47,162 nt of DNA, from assembly GCA_964581605.1 (NCBI GenBank), contig CAZOPF010000040.1:1-47162 (forward strand). The letters run 5' to 3'. The translations under genes and the position numbers were made by a program. The notes beneath the pieces are model-generated. The model worked only from the letters and a program-made list of their open reading frames with translations, searched no databases and was not told where the DNA came from. This DNA is from CAADGU01 sp964581605 (lineage in GTDB: Bacteria; Chloroflexota; Anaerolineae; Promineifilales; Promineifilaceae). This document shows positions 23,493 to 31,289 of this stretch, piece by piece. How positions within the stretch are numbered: the stretch's first letter is position 1; every line of letters begins with the position of its first letter.

Positions 23493-25532
23493 CTAACTTC
23501 GCTGCTGTGTATCGCCTCGTGCAAAGATGCTGGCAACGTAGTTCAGCACGTCGGTGGCGCAGATTTCGCAGTAGCCCATGTTCTTGATCATCCGGCTTTT
23601 GACCACTTCAATTTTTTCCTGGGTTTCCTGGTCAATAACGTTGGAGACCAGGCTGGTGAGCTTGATGGAATCTTTCTGGTCTTCAAATAGCTTCAGTTCC
23701 AGGGCGCGGCGCAGCCGTTCATTGGAGTCCCAGGTGAACTGCTTGCCATCAATGGCCAGCGCGCCGATGTAGTTCATGATCTCGCGGCGGAAGTCGTCCT
23801 TGCGGCTCTCGGGGATTTCGATCTTTTCTTCAATGGCCCGCATCAACCGTTCGTCCGGTGGTTCGTCCTGGCCGGTGTAAGGATTGCGCACCTTTTGTTT
23901 TTGAGTGTACGCCTTGACGTTATCAATATAGTTGGCGGAGAGGCGTTTGATCGCTTCTTCGTCGGCCGTAATCGCCCGCTGCACCTCATTTTTGACGATC
24001 TCGTCATACTCGGCGCGAACAACGGAAAGCAGATCGCGGAAATGTTTGCGCTGCTCTTTGCTGGTGATGAGGGAGTGATGGCGCAGGCCGCTTTCCAGTT
24101 CGCGCATGATCATGAAGGGATTGAGGCAGCTACGGCTGCTATCGCCAACGAGGGCGTTGGAGATTTTGTCCTGGATGTAGCGCGGCGAAATGCCAAACAT
24201 GCCTTCGTGGGCAGACTCTTCTTGTAGTTCGATGACGGTGTCTTCGGTGAAGCCAGGCAGGGAACGGCCGTCGTACAATCGCAGCTTTTGTACCAGCGAA
24301 ATACCGGCCCGTTTTGGCTCTTCCAACCGCGTCAGAATAGCCCAAAAAGAGGCCAGTTGCAGGGTGTGGGGGGCGATGTGTTTGCCAATCACCTTCTCCT
24401 GGCTGAAGTCGCGCTGGTAAATTTTCACTTCGTCCTGAAAGCGGATATTGTAGGGGATGTCAATTTTGATGGTGCGGTCGCGCAAGGCTTCCATGTATTC
24501 GTTGTTGAGCAAACGCCGATATTCGGCTTCATTGGTATGACCAAGAATCACCTCGTCAATGTCGGTATGGGCAAATTTCTTGGGTTTGATTTTGTGCTCT
24601 TGAGAGGCGGTGAGTAGATCGTAAAGAAAGGCTACGTCCAGCTTGAGGATTTCGATGAACTCCACCAGCCCGCGGTTGGCGATGTTGAGTTCTCCGTCAA
24701 AATTAAAAGCACGCGGGTCAGAATCGGAGCCATATTCGGCGATTTTGCGGTAGTTGATGTCGCCGGTCAATTCGGTAGAGTCCTGATTCTTTTCGTCTTT
24801 GGGTTGGAAGGTGCCGATGCCAATGCGGTCTTTTTCGGAGAGCAGGATGCGTTTGACTTTTACCTGATTGATCACGGCCGTCCAATCCCCATCCGCTTTC
24901 TCCAATAATTCGTTAAAAATAAAGCGGCAGGCGGGGCAAAGATCGCCTTCGATATTGATACGCTCCATCCCGGCACGGCTGTCGTTCAACTCATCCAACA
25001 CCACACCACGGAATTGTGGTGGGATCAGGTGCAGCGGCTCCTCATGCATGGGGCAGTCCATCGGTTCACCAGTGGTTGGTTCCCAGCGAAAACTGTAGAG
25101 ACGGCCGTCATCCAGCCGCGTATAATGCTCCAACCCCTTCTTCAGCAAGCGGACAATGGTGCTTTTAGCCGTGCCCACCGGCCCATGTAGCAAAATCACC
25201 CGTCGTTCCGTGCCATATCGGTGTGCCGCCGAACGGAAAATCTGCACCAGATCCATGAGCTGTTTATCAATCCCAAAAACCGCATCCTTGCCATTTTCAA
25301 ACGGATCATCAAAAAAATGGTAATGAATCAGTTTTTCCCGGTTGCGGCTATACTCCTCGGAACCATAGGAAATAATCATGTCATAGAGCCGCTGATACGC
25401 CGTCCGGGCCACTCTTGGATCCGTCCGCACAATTTCCAGATACTCTGCAAAGGAACCTTCCCAATGCAGATTGCGAAAATTGGTCAGGTCTTGCATACTG
25501 GCAATACGGGCCATGATGTCATTTTTCTTCAT
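23493..25532 (-). CDS. prkA: Serine protein kinase PrkA (YeaG-like)
   Basis: This 679-residue AAA-type protein matches PrkA/YeaG, described as a serine kinase and AAA protease-like regulator in stress and sporulation. The Walker A HGPVGTAKST is at about residues 116-125. A zinc-like CPACRF pair in the middle and PKKFAHTDIDEVILGHTNEAEY follow. The C-terminal PrkA domain ends ICATDVLNYVASIFAR. A GTG nine bases upstream is in frame but sits on top of the GGAGGT Shine-Dalgarno; ATG 25532 has the proper seven-base spacing and is preferred. It leads the trio with yeaH and spoVR, downstream of a sigma factor/anti-sigma pair on the same strand. Confidence 0.95.
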   Translation of the reverse strand: MKKNDIMARIASMQDLTNFRNLHWEGSFAEYLEIVRTDPRVARTAYQRLYDMIISYGSEEYSRNREKLIHYHFFDDPFENGKDAVFGIDKQLMDLVQIFRSAAHRYGTERRVILLHGPVGTAKSTIVRLLKKGLEHYTRLDDGRLYSFRWEPTTGEPMDCPMHEEPLHLIPPQFRGVVLDELNDSRAGMERINIEGDLCPACRFIFNELLEKADGDWTAVINQVKVKRILLSEKDRIGIGTFQPKDEKNQDSTELTGDINYRKIAEYGSDSDPRAFNFDGELNIANRGLVEFIEILKLDVAFLYDLLTASQEHKIKPKKFAHTDIDEVILGHTNEAEYRRLLNNEYMEALRDRTIKIDIPYNIRFQDEVKIYQRDFSQEKVIGKHIAPHTLQLASFWAILTRLEEPKRAGISLVQKLRLYDGRSLPGFTEDTVIELQEESAHEGMFGISPRYIQDKISNALVGDSSRSCLNPFMIMRELESGLRHHSLITSKEQRKHFRDLLSVVRAEYDEIVKNEVQRAITADEEAIKRLSANYIDNVKAYTQKQKVRNPYTGQDEPPDERLMRAIEEKIEIPESRKDDFRREIMNYIGALAIDGKQFTWDSNERLRRALELKLFEDQKDSIKLTSLVSNVIDQETQEKIEVVKSRMIKNMGYCEICATDVLNYVASIFARGDTQQRS

Positions 25533-25874
25533 TTCAGGCACCTCCGCCTAAACACAAAGAGGGTCAATCCAGATCAAACAGACCTGGCGACCCTCTTCCT
25601 TCCAAACACCATCAAAATAAACTGTATATGTTCAAATAGCCCACAGTGTGTAACTGCAAACCACAACCGATGAAGCACACGGTAAACCGTGTTCCCTGTA
25701 CTCCGGCTTCATCTCCTGACAGTTTCGGCGTTGTGGGTGGTTTTTGCCCACAACTGTCGGGAAGCAAGGCCGCTTTATAACAATTTGTAGATAAGATGAA
25801 AAAAAGGGAGATTTCTTACCAGGCTGGCGGTGTTACTTTTGACCTAATTTTGGCCAATGGGCTTGTGTAGTTGT
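25533..25874 (-). promoter_or_regulatory. Long leader of prkA with two hairpins
   Basis: 342 bases without a gene. One hairpin pairs aagagggtc (25557-25565) with gaccctctt (25589-25597) just upstream of the prkA ribosome binding site. A second pairs gttgtggg (25730-25737) with cccacaac (25747-25754), extended by an outer gacag/ctgtc pair. No clear -35/-10 boxes were assigned. The region could contain the prkA promoter and a structured leader. Confidence 0.35.
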
Positions 25875-26171
25875 TTAATCGCCAATAGGGACAGGAGTGC
25901 CTGCGGCCGTATCGGATGACCAGCTTTCACCCAACTCGACCTTTACCACGAACGAGAGTCCCTGGTAAATTTCCTGGCAATCCGGGCATTGATGGAGGTG
26001 AGCAAGCAGTACGGCCGTATGTGCCAGACGCTCCCCATTTGCCTCAGCCTCTACAAAGGCCGGCAAATAATTTTGAAACTGCTTGCAATCAATCTCGTGT
26101 TCTTGTGTTTCAAAAGTTGTTTCAATCCAGCGGGTAAAAGCTTTCTGTTCCAAGTTTTCCTTCCCAGACAC
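25875..26171 (-). CDS. Zinc-finger anti-sigma-like protein
   Basis: A 98-residue protein with HLHQCPDC near residues 60-67, the H-x3-C-x2-C motif of zf-HC2 anti-sigma domains that hold a sigma factor inactive. No membrane helix is present, so it would be a soluble anti-sigma. The start is taken as GTG 26171, with no strong Shine-Dalgarno. It begins about 40 bases after the stop of the sigma factor gene on the same strand, the usual arrangement of cognate pairs. The Pro/Gly-rich end (GTPVPIGD) is short. The pairing is inferred from motif and position. Confidence 0.72.
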   Translation of the reverse strand: MSGKENLEQKAFTRWIETTFETQEHEIDCKQFQNYLPAFVEAEANGERLAHTAVLLAHLHQCPDCQEIYQGLSFVVKVELGESWSSDTAAGTPVPIGD

Positions 26172-26210
26172 CAGTTTTGCATAGATAAGATGTAAAAAAA
26201 TCGTATATTC

Positions 26211-26864
26211 TTACCACATAGTGTCAAATAAGCCCAATATATCGCCAGCGCTATAATGTTGATCCAGTAATCTGGCCTTTATTTTCTTGCGCGCGTCGTG
26301 CATCATCTTATACAGGTTGTTCGGCGTTGTTTCTAAAAGTTCGGCCATCTCCTGCATCGAACGACCCTGAAAATGCACACCAAATAGTGCCGCACGTTGT
26401 CGTTCATTCAAATCTGTTTCTAGAATATGCAACAAAAGGTGGAGCAACTCTTCGCGTTCAGCCCTCACGTCTGGGATATCAGCCAAACCTGGAGACAGTA
26501 ACGCGGAAAATACGGCCGTTTCCTGTGCGGCCACATCTTCCCAGGAAAAATCCCGGTACTGTCGTCGTCGCAAATCCGCTGCGGCCTCATTGATCACAAA
26601 TCGGTAAGCCCAGGTCGTAAATTGGGCATCACCCCGAAACTTATCCAGATTGTCCTGAATAGTCACCAACGCACTTTGGGCATAATCTTCGGCCATCTCA
26701 TACAGGGAATCAGTAGAAAGCAGGAGCAAATCGGAACGGCCGTCGCGCAAATAAACAAACGCCGTTCGCACCAGATACTCGCGCAAATCCAGTAGAGCCT
26801 CCTGTTGACTCTCCCCCGCCCCCTGGAGCGCGTCCAACCACTCCTCATTGCTTCGTTTTGCCAT
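26211..26864 (-). CDS. ECF-like RNA polymerase sigma factor
   Basis: A 217-residue protein with sigma-70 region 2 at about 60-110 (DNLDKFRGDAQFTTWAYRF, binding core polymerase and the -10 element) and region 4 at about 150-205 (ERQRAALFGVHFQGRSMQEMAELLETT, a helix-turn-helix for the -35 element). Regions 1 and 3 are lacking, as in ECF factors. ATG 26864 is preferred over the ATG six codons upstream. It heads a run of minus-strand genes: sigma, anti-sigma, prkA, yeaH, spoVR. It may direct transcription of the prkA cluster, but no matching promoter could be assigned. Confidence 0.88.
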   Translation of the reverse strand: MAKRSNEEWLDALQGAGESQQEALLDLREYLVRTAFVYLRDGRSDLLLLSTDSLYEMAEDYAQSALVTIQDNLDKFRGDAQFTTWAYRFVINEAAADLRRRQYRDFSWEDVAAQETAVFSALLSPGLADIPDVRAEREELLHLLLHILETDLNERQRAALFGVHFQGRSMQEMAELLETTPNNLYKMMHDARKKIKARLLDQHYSAGDILGLFDTMW

Positions 26865-26936
26865 GCACAGAGTATGGCACAAATAACTTAAAATGACATT
26901 AAGGAACTGAATAAAGAGATTGGGAGATTAGGAGGT

Positions 26937-27021
26937 TAGTGATCGTTTACAAATAAGTTAGCGATTGGGTAATTAAGTAATTGAAGCGGCTAATTACCAA
27001 ATTACTCAATTACATAATTAC
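26937..27021 (+). repeat. 85-bp intergenic repeat, copy R3
   Basis: The third copy of the repeat bracketing the M20 peptidase, reading TAGTGATCG to CATAATTAC on the plus strand. Its core is nearly identical to R2 apart from one 8-base deletion. It lies between the sigma factor gene start and the esterase stop. A GAGATTGGGAGATTAGG word tract directly precedes it (26918-26936). Confidence 0.85.
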
Positions 27022-27032
27022 GGCACGGGTAC

Positions 27033-27713
27033 TTAGGAGATTGGCCGTTCCGCCCACCAATTTTTTAACTTGCGCATACCGGCCACATCTAATTTATGCC
27101 CGGTATCATACTCGCGGTATTCCAAAAACGCGCCCATCGCCCGCACGACCGTTGCGCTATGCTGGGCCACCGCCAGCGGCACTCGTTCATCTTGCGTACC
27201 TGCTGCCATAAAGACGGGCATATCGCGCAACGCAGCCCGGCTGATCGCCTCGTCCACATCCAGAGGCACAAAGCCGACTAGACTGGCAATTCCCTTCACC
27301 AGGCCAGGATTTAGCAGCGCCACCGCAAAAGCCACGGCCGCACCCTGGCTAAAACCCATCAAATACACCTGGTTGAGATCAACCGGATACAAATTGGGCA
27401 AGGTGTGGATATAGTGGGTCACGGCCGTAGCTGCCTCATCAAACTGGGTCAACGTCGGCCATTCATTTTCCACTCGTGGCAACCAGGTAAAACTCTTTTC
27501 GGAAACGGGGATAGTCGCTCTAGGCGCGACGATGACACAGCTATCTGGAAGTGTCTGGGCAAAAATCCACATCACATCTTCATTACCCAGGTGACCATGC
27601 AGCATAACCACGAGCGGATGTGGCCCGGCCGTGTCTGGCCGCCAAAGACGATACGCGAGGCTGCCTGTTTCTAAAGGGGAATTATTGTCTACCAGTTGTG
27701 GTGTTTTGTTCAT
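27033..27713 (-). CDS. Alpha/beta hydrolase, phospholipase/carboxylesterase type
   Basis: A 226-residue serine hydrolase of the phospholipase/carboxylesterase (LysoPL, AB-hydrolase 2) group. The triad is visible as Ser122 in GFSQGA, Asp175 in GTQDERVP and His206 in TGHKL, and an oxyanion-hole HGHLGN lies at about residue 39. It is expected to cleave short-chain esters or thioesters in the cytoplasm; there is no signal peptide. The length is normal for the family. It has no obvious partner and is divergent from the FHA gene across a 427-base spacer. Confidence 0.88.
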   Translation of the reverse strand: MNKTPQLVDNNSPLETGSLAYRLWRPDTAGPHPLVVMLHGHLGNEDVMWIFAQTLPDSCVIVAPRATIPVSEKSFTWLPRVENEWPTLTQFDEAATAVTHYIHTLPNLYPVDLNQVYLMGFSQGAAVAFAVALLNPGLVKGIASLVGFVPLDVDEAISRAALRDMPVFMAAGTQDERVPLAVAQHSATVVRAMGAFLEYREYDTGHKLDVAGMRKLKNWWAERPIS

Positions 27714-28140
27714 ATGGCATCAAATAGGCAAAAAAATGAGGTGGCAGACTAACGGGCGCTAGTCCGACCACCTCTGGGGGGGGAGCCAATTAAAGTATAT
27801 CACCCATTGGTACTAGCGTCAACAAATTGCCCCACGAATTTTGAAAACTCGTCAAAATTTGGGGTGTTCCTGATAATATTGTCCTCGGTTGCTCTTCAAG
27901 CAACCCGTCAATGAGGTATTTACAATTTATACACACGAGATTTATTGTTTTTGCAAGAAGATACACGCATAATTTAATCATGAACGGTTTAACTCTGGGT
28001 AACGCAAATGAGCACGGGAGTAGAGTGTGCCTTATCCGCACGGTATTGTTAGTTGGCTCAAAAACGTGATAGCTCATAATAGAAGCGACCTATTTTTCTT
28101 ACTGAGTCTGAAATATTATCCAACCAAAGGATAGGAGAAG
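27714..28140. promoter_or_regulatory. Divergent spacer between the esterase and FHA genes
   Basis: This spacer holds a hairpin (gaggtgg 27738-27744 against ccacctc 27768-27774) followed by a G-run, in the esterase leader. Plus-strand promoter-like boxes TTGTTT (27945-27950) and CATAAT (27968-27973), with 17-base spacing, lie upstream of the FHA gene. A weak minus-strand frame inside is not convincing. The spacer is AT-rich and lacks ACGGCCGT. Confidence 0.35.
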
Positions 28141-29136
28141 ATGGAAGCAAAGTTTTGCCCATTTTGCCAAAGGAAAAACAAATCTGAGGCTATCCGCTGT
28201 GCACATTGTGGTGTCCTGCTGATTGCTCATCAGCCCGGTGCTTTTACAACCATAGGTATGAGTGCAGGTGTATCCACAACTACCTTTAGCAGCGAACAGA
28301 GCAGTTGTGCCGATAGAATTGGGCCTATCCCACCTGATTCATTTGTTTTGTATCTGCTCGATTTCTCCGAACCGCTCATTCTTAAGAATCAACTACAATT
28401 AATGGTTGGCCGAGAAAATCAGGAACTTGAAAAAACGGCCGTATTAGATTTGTCTCGTTATGGTGATATGGCACAGGGCATTTCGCGTCATCATGCCATG
28501 CTTCGTTATGAAAAGGGGGATTATTCTATTGAAGACCTGGGCAGCACCAACGGCACCTGGCTCAATCGGAGCCGTTTGACTCCCGGAAAACTATATCCTT
28601 TGCGAAGTAATGATCAGATCTGGCTAGGCCCACTCAAGCTGCTATTTTGTTCGGCATCTAGCGACCAAGAAAATCGTGTGGATTTTACTTTGAAAATGCC
28701 CACAGTCGCGTCTGTGCCTGTACGTCATATGGCTCCAGGTTTCTTATTGACCACGGTAATGCCGTATTTACTGGCTTTGGAACAGTTAGAGCATGCACGC
28801 GCCACCTGTCTGAATGAAACCCCCAAGCCTATCTATGTTATTTCGATTACCGAAACGGCCGTACACATTCAGGTGCAAATGGAAGGGGCACAGCGGGTAG
28901 TCCCCCTGATGGATAAATGGGTGTCTCGCTGGCGTGATGACCATTTGGAGATGGTGGGGGCGCCTGGCATTGAGGATAAAGCGTGGCAGGAACAGCTACG
29001 GCCGTTAGCCTTCCGCATGGTTGAATTTCTGCAACCCACCCTTCCCACAACCGAAACCACCTCCCTGACCGACGCCTTCCTTTCCCCACTCGCTCGGTTA
29101 GTGACCAGCCCCTTTGAATTCGCCTTAACCACATAA
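28141..29136 (+). CDS. FHA-domain protein with N-terminal zinc ribbon
   Basis: This 331-residue protein starts with a zinc ribbon (C6, C9, C20, C23: CPFC and CAHC), then a forkhead-associated domain at about 85-170. The phosphothreonine-binding signature residues are present: G90-R91, S115-R-H117, and the STNGTWL loop at 135-141. FHA domains dock phosphothreonine proteins in Ser/Thr kinase signalling. The C-terminal ~135 residues form an unrecognised domain. AGGAG precedes the ATG. No kinase of the Hanks type is in the window; PrkA is the nearest kinase, but a link is unsupported. A bidirectional terminator closes the gene. Confidence 0.85.
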   Translation: MEAKFCPFCQRKNKSEAIRCAHCGVLLIAHQPGAFTTIGMSAGVSTTTFSSEQSSCADRIGPIPPDSFVLYLLDFSEPLILKNQLQLMVGRENQELEKTAVLDLSRYGDMAQGISRHHAMLRYEKGDYSIEDLGSTNGTWLNRSRLTPGKLYPLRSNDQIWLGPLKLLFCSASSDQENRVDFTLKMPTVASVPVRHMAPGFLLTTVMPYLLALEQLEHARATCLNETPKPIYVISITETAVHIQVQMEGAQRVVPLMDKWVSRWRDDHLEMVGAPGIEDKAWQEQLRPLAFRMVEFLQPTLPTTETTSLTDAFLSPLARLVTSPFEFALTT

Positions 29137-29138
29137 AA

Positions 29139-29172
29139 AAGTAGGGCGATTTTCCATTCAATCGCCCTACTT
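29139..29172. terminator. Bidirectional terminator between the FHA gene and potD
   Basis: Arms aagtagggcgatt (29139-29151) and aatcgccctactt (29160-29172) form a perfect 13-bp stem, with an A run on the left. It separates the convergent FHA and potD genes. Confidence 0.8.
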
Positions 29173-29182
29173 CCTTCTTTAT

Positions 29183-30322
29183 CTACTGTCCCTTAATCGC
29201 CGTCCACATCTCATCCCAGGTAAATACCCCGTCTCCCAGTTCCGTCAGCCATTGTAATTTGGCCTGCACATCGGCCGGCGGGTAAATACCCTCATCGGCC
29301 AGAATATCCGGGTTAATGAACTCTTTGGCCGCCTCATTGGGGCTGGCGTAATAGGTGAAATTGGTAATGGCCGCCCCGTTTTCAGCATCCAGCAGGAAGT
29401 TGATGAAGTGTACGGCCGTTTCCAACTTCTCACTGGAAGCCGTCACACACAAATTATCCATCCACTTCACCGCTCCCTCTTTAGGAATGGCATAATACCA
29501 GTTACCATCTTCCGTTTCATCGCTGTAAGTTGACCAATACGCATTGGCCGCATCCCCACTCCACGATTGCGACAACACCACCTCATCCGCAATCAACAGC
29601 GAATCATCATAATCCTCGCTGTTAAACGTTTTCCAGTATGGCTTGGCTGCCAGAATAAGGTCACGCGCCTCTTCTAATTCGGCACGGTCAGTAGAATTGG
29701 GTGAATGACCCAAATAAAACAGCGCCGCCGCAATCAACTCTCGCTGATCATTCAGGACATTGATGCCACCGTCCGCATATTGCTCAAGCATCGCCGGCTC
29801 AAACAGATAAGCCCAGCTATTCGGCGGCGAATCGGTAAAATGGGGATTCCCGGCCCGATACGCAATACCCGTTGTGCCCCATTGATAAGGCACACAATGT
29901 TCATTATTGGGATCAAAGGGCGCGTTTTTGAAGTCATCACTAATGTTGGCAAAATTGGGAATATCATTCACATCAATTTCGGCCAACAAACCCAATTCGA
30001 TCATCTGCGAAACCATATAATCTGACGGCACAATCACATCGTAACCAGTTGCCCCGGCTTGCATTTTTGCCAGCAGGTCTTCGTTAGAGGCAAAAGTATC
30101 GTAGATGATCTCCACACCATACTCTTCCTCATACTTGGTCAGCAGTTCTTCGTCAATATAGTCAGCCCAGTTATAGACACTGAGTTGGTCGGCCAGTTGG
30201 GGGGTGTCTCCGGCGCCACTTTCGGCATCACCCTCCGCCTCTGGCCCCCCACCAGGGCCACCACCGCAGGCTGCTAATAAAAACAGCCCCAGCACCAATA
30301 AAAACCATATCTTCTTACTCAT
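29183..30322 (-). CDS. potD: Polyamine-type ABC transporter substrate-binding lipoprotein
   Basis: A 379-residue PotD/PotF-family binding protein. The signal ends in a LAAC lipobox with Cys19, followed by a Gly/Glu-rich linker that tethers it to the membrane surface. The mature part starts LSVYNWADYIDEELL, the standard opening of spermidine/putrescine-binding proteins. DVIVPSDYMVSQM, NLCVTASSEK and the ending FTWDEMWTAIKGQ are also typical. GGAGGAG precedes ATG 30322, so the 12 extra upstream codons are not used. It is the last gene of potA-potB-potC-potD on the minus strand. The ligand could be putrescine, spermidine or a related amine; which one cannot be told from the sequence. Confidence 0.93.
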   Translation of the reverse strand: MSKKIWFLLVLGLFLLAACGGGPGGGPEAEGDAESGAGDTPQLADQLSVYNWADYIDEELLTKYEEEYGVEIIYDTFASNEDLLAKMQAGATGYDVIVPSDYMVSQMIELGLLAEIDVNDIPNFANISDDFKNAPFDPNNEHCVPYQWGTTGIAYRAGNPHFTDSPPNSWAYLFEPAMLEQYADGGINVLNDQRELIAAALFYLGHSPNSTDRAELEEARDLILAAKPYWKTFNSEDYDDSLLIADEVVLSQSWSGDAANAYWSTYSDETEDGNWYYAIPKEGAVKWMDNLCVTASSEKLETAVHFINFLLDAENGAAITNFTYYASPNEAAKEFINPDILADEGIYPPADVQAKLQWLTELGDGVFTWDEMWTAIKGQ

Positions 30323-30336
30323 TTTCTCCTCCAAAA

Positions 30337-30391
30337 ATTGAGATGGGAGATCGATCAATCTCCGGGCCTCTCAATCTCCCCATCTCGATTA
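30337..30391. repeat. GAGATGGGAGAT imperfect hairpin between potC and potD
   Basis: Words gagatgggagatcgatc and aatctccccatctcg fold back with a bulge. It is the same GAGATT-word hairpin type as at 22241 and 43734. It lies between the potC stop and the potD ribosome binding site and could tune potD expression. Confidence 0.45.
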
Positions 30392-31234
30392 TCACGATCT
30401 GCGCTGCAATATCAGCGACAAGACCACTAATAACGTTGATCCCAACAGCATGAGCGTGGAGATGGCGTTAACCTCCGGCGTCACGCCAAATTTAATCATG
30501 GAATACACCCGCACCGGCAACGTCGTAGACCCCGGCCCAGACACAAAAAAGGTGATCACAAAATCATCCAACGACAGCGTAAAAGCCAACAACGCCCCGG
30601 AAACGATGGCCGGCATCAGCAACGGCAGCGTCACCCGGCGAAAAGTTGTCCACTCACTGGCACCTAAATCGGCCGCTGCCTCTTCCAAATTACGATCCAT
30701 GTCTGCCAGCCGCGCCCGCACAATAACGGCGACAAAGGCGACATTAAAGGCCACATGAGAGATGAGAATGGTATACCGGCTGAGCGGCACAGCCACAATG
30801 ACAAAAAAGAGCAATGCCGAAAGCGCCATGACAATATCGGGAATGATGATAGGCAGATACATAACCGCATCGAAAGGCAACTTACCCCGGTAACGATACC
30901 GCTCTAGTGAAATGGCTGCCAGTGTGCCCAGAATGGTGCTGATCAGGGTAGACCAGGTAGCAACCCACATGCTCACCTTGAAGGCGCTGATCATGGCCTG
31001 ATTATTGAAGAGCACCCGGTACCAGTCGAGAGTGAAGCCAGTCCATACACCTACTACCCTGTTGGCATTAAAGGAGTAAATCACCAGGATGAGGATGGGC
31101 AGGTAGAGGAAGAGAAAAATGCTATAGGCAAACCAGGTGAGCAGGCGAGCACGCACGGCCGTGCCCCGTTCCCGTCTGTGGCGCGGCCTTGCCAGATTGG
31201 CTGGTTGGGGGGGAGAAGTGGTAATTGTACTCAT
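30392..31234 (-). CDS. potC: Polyamine-type ABC transporter permease PotC
   Basis: A 280-residue inner-membrane permease of the PotC type with six predicted helices. The cytoplasmic EAA loop that contacts the ATPase is EEAAADLGASEWTTFRRVTLPLLMPAI, beginning at about residue 185. YSFNANR near the start and SLDDFVITFFVSGPGSTTLPV near the end are PotC hallmarks. ATG 31234 is chosen over an ATG five codons upstream; neither has a strong Shine-Dalgarno. It lies between potB and potD. Confidence 0.93.
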   Translation of the reverse strand: MSTITTSPPQPANLARPRHRRERGTAVRARLLTWFAYSIFLFLYLPILILVIYSFNANRVVGVWTGFTLDWYRVLFNNQAMISAFKVSMWVATWSTLISTILGTLAAISLERYRYRGKLPFDAVMYLPIIIPDIVMALSALLFFVIVAVPLSRYTILISHVAFNVAFVAVIVRARLADMDRNLEEAAADLGASEWTTFRRVTLPLLMPAIVSGALLAFTLSLDDFVITFFVSGPGSTTLPVRVYSMIKFGVTPEVNAISTLMLLGSTLLVVLSLILQRRS

Positions 31235-31289
31235 TGTGCGATGTCCCATGCCCGAGGTCTGGCTTCAGACTTCAGACGACGGAGAGGGA

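Noticed and set aside
20702..25532. Evidence for sporulation from spoVR and prkA
   Set aside because: Both families occur widely in non-sporulating bacteria as the prkA-yeaH-spoVR stress set. No other sporulation gene is present.
4189..27021. CRISPR array
   Set aside because: The AATTAC repeats are dispersed single copies with internal hairpins, not regularly spaced repeats with unique spacers, and no cas gene is present.
27790..28077. A 95-codon minus-strand frame in the esterase-FHA spacer
   Set aside because: It has no Shine-Dalgarno, no recognisable domain and AT-rich spacer composition. It overlaps promoter-like boxes for the FHA gene.
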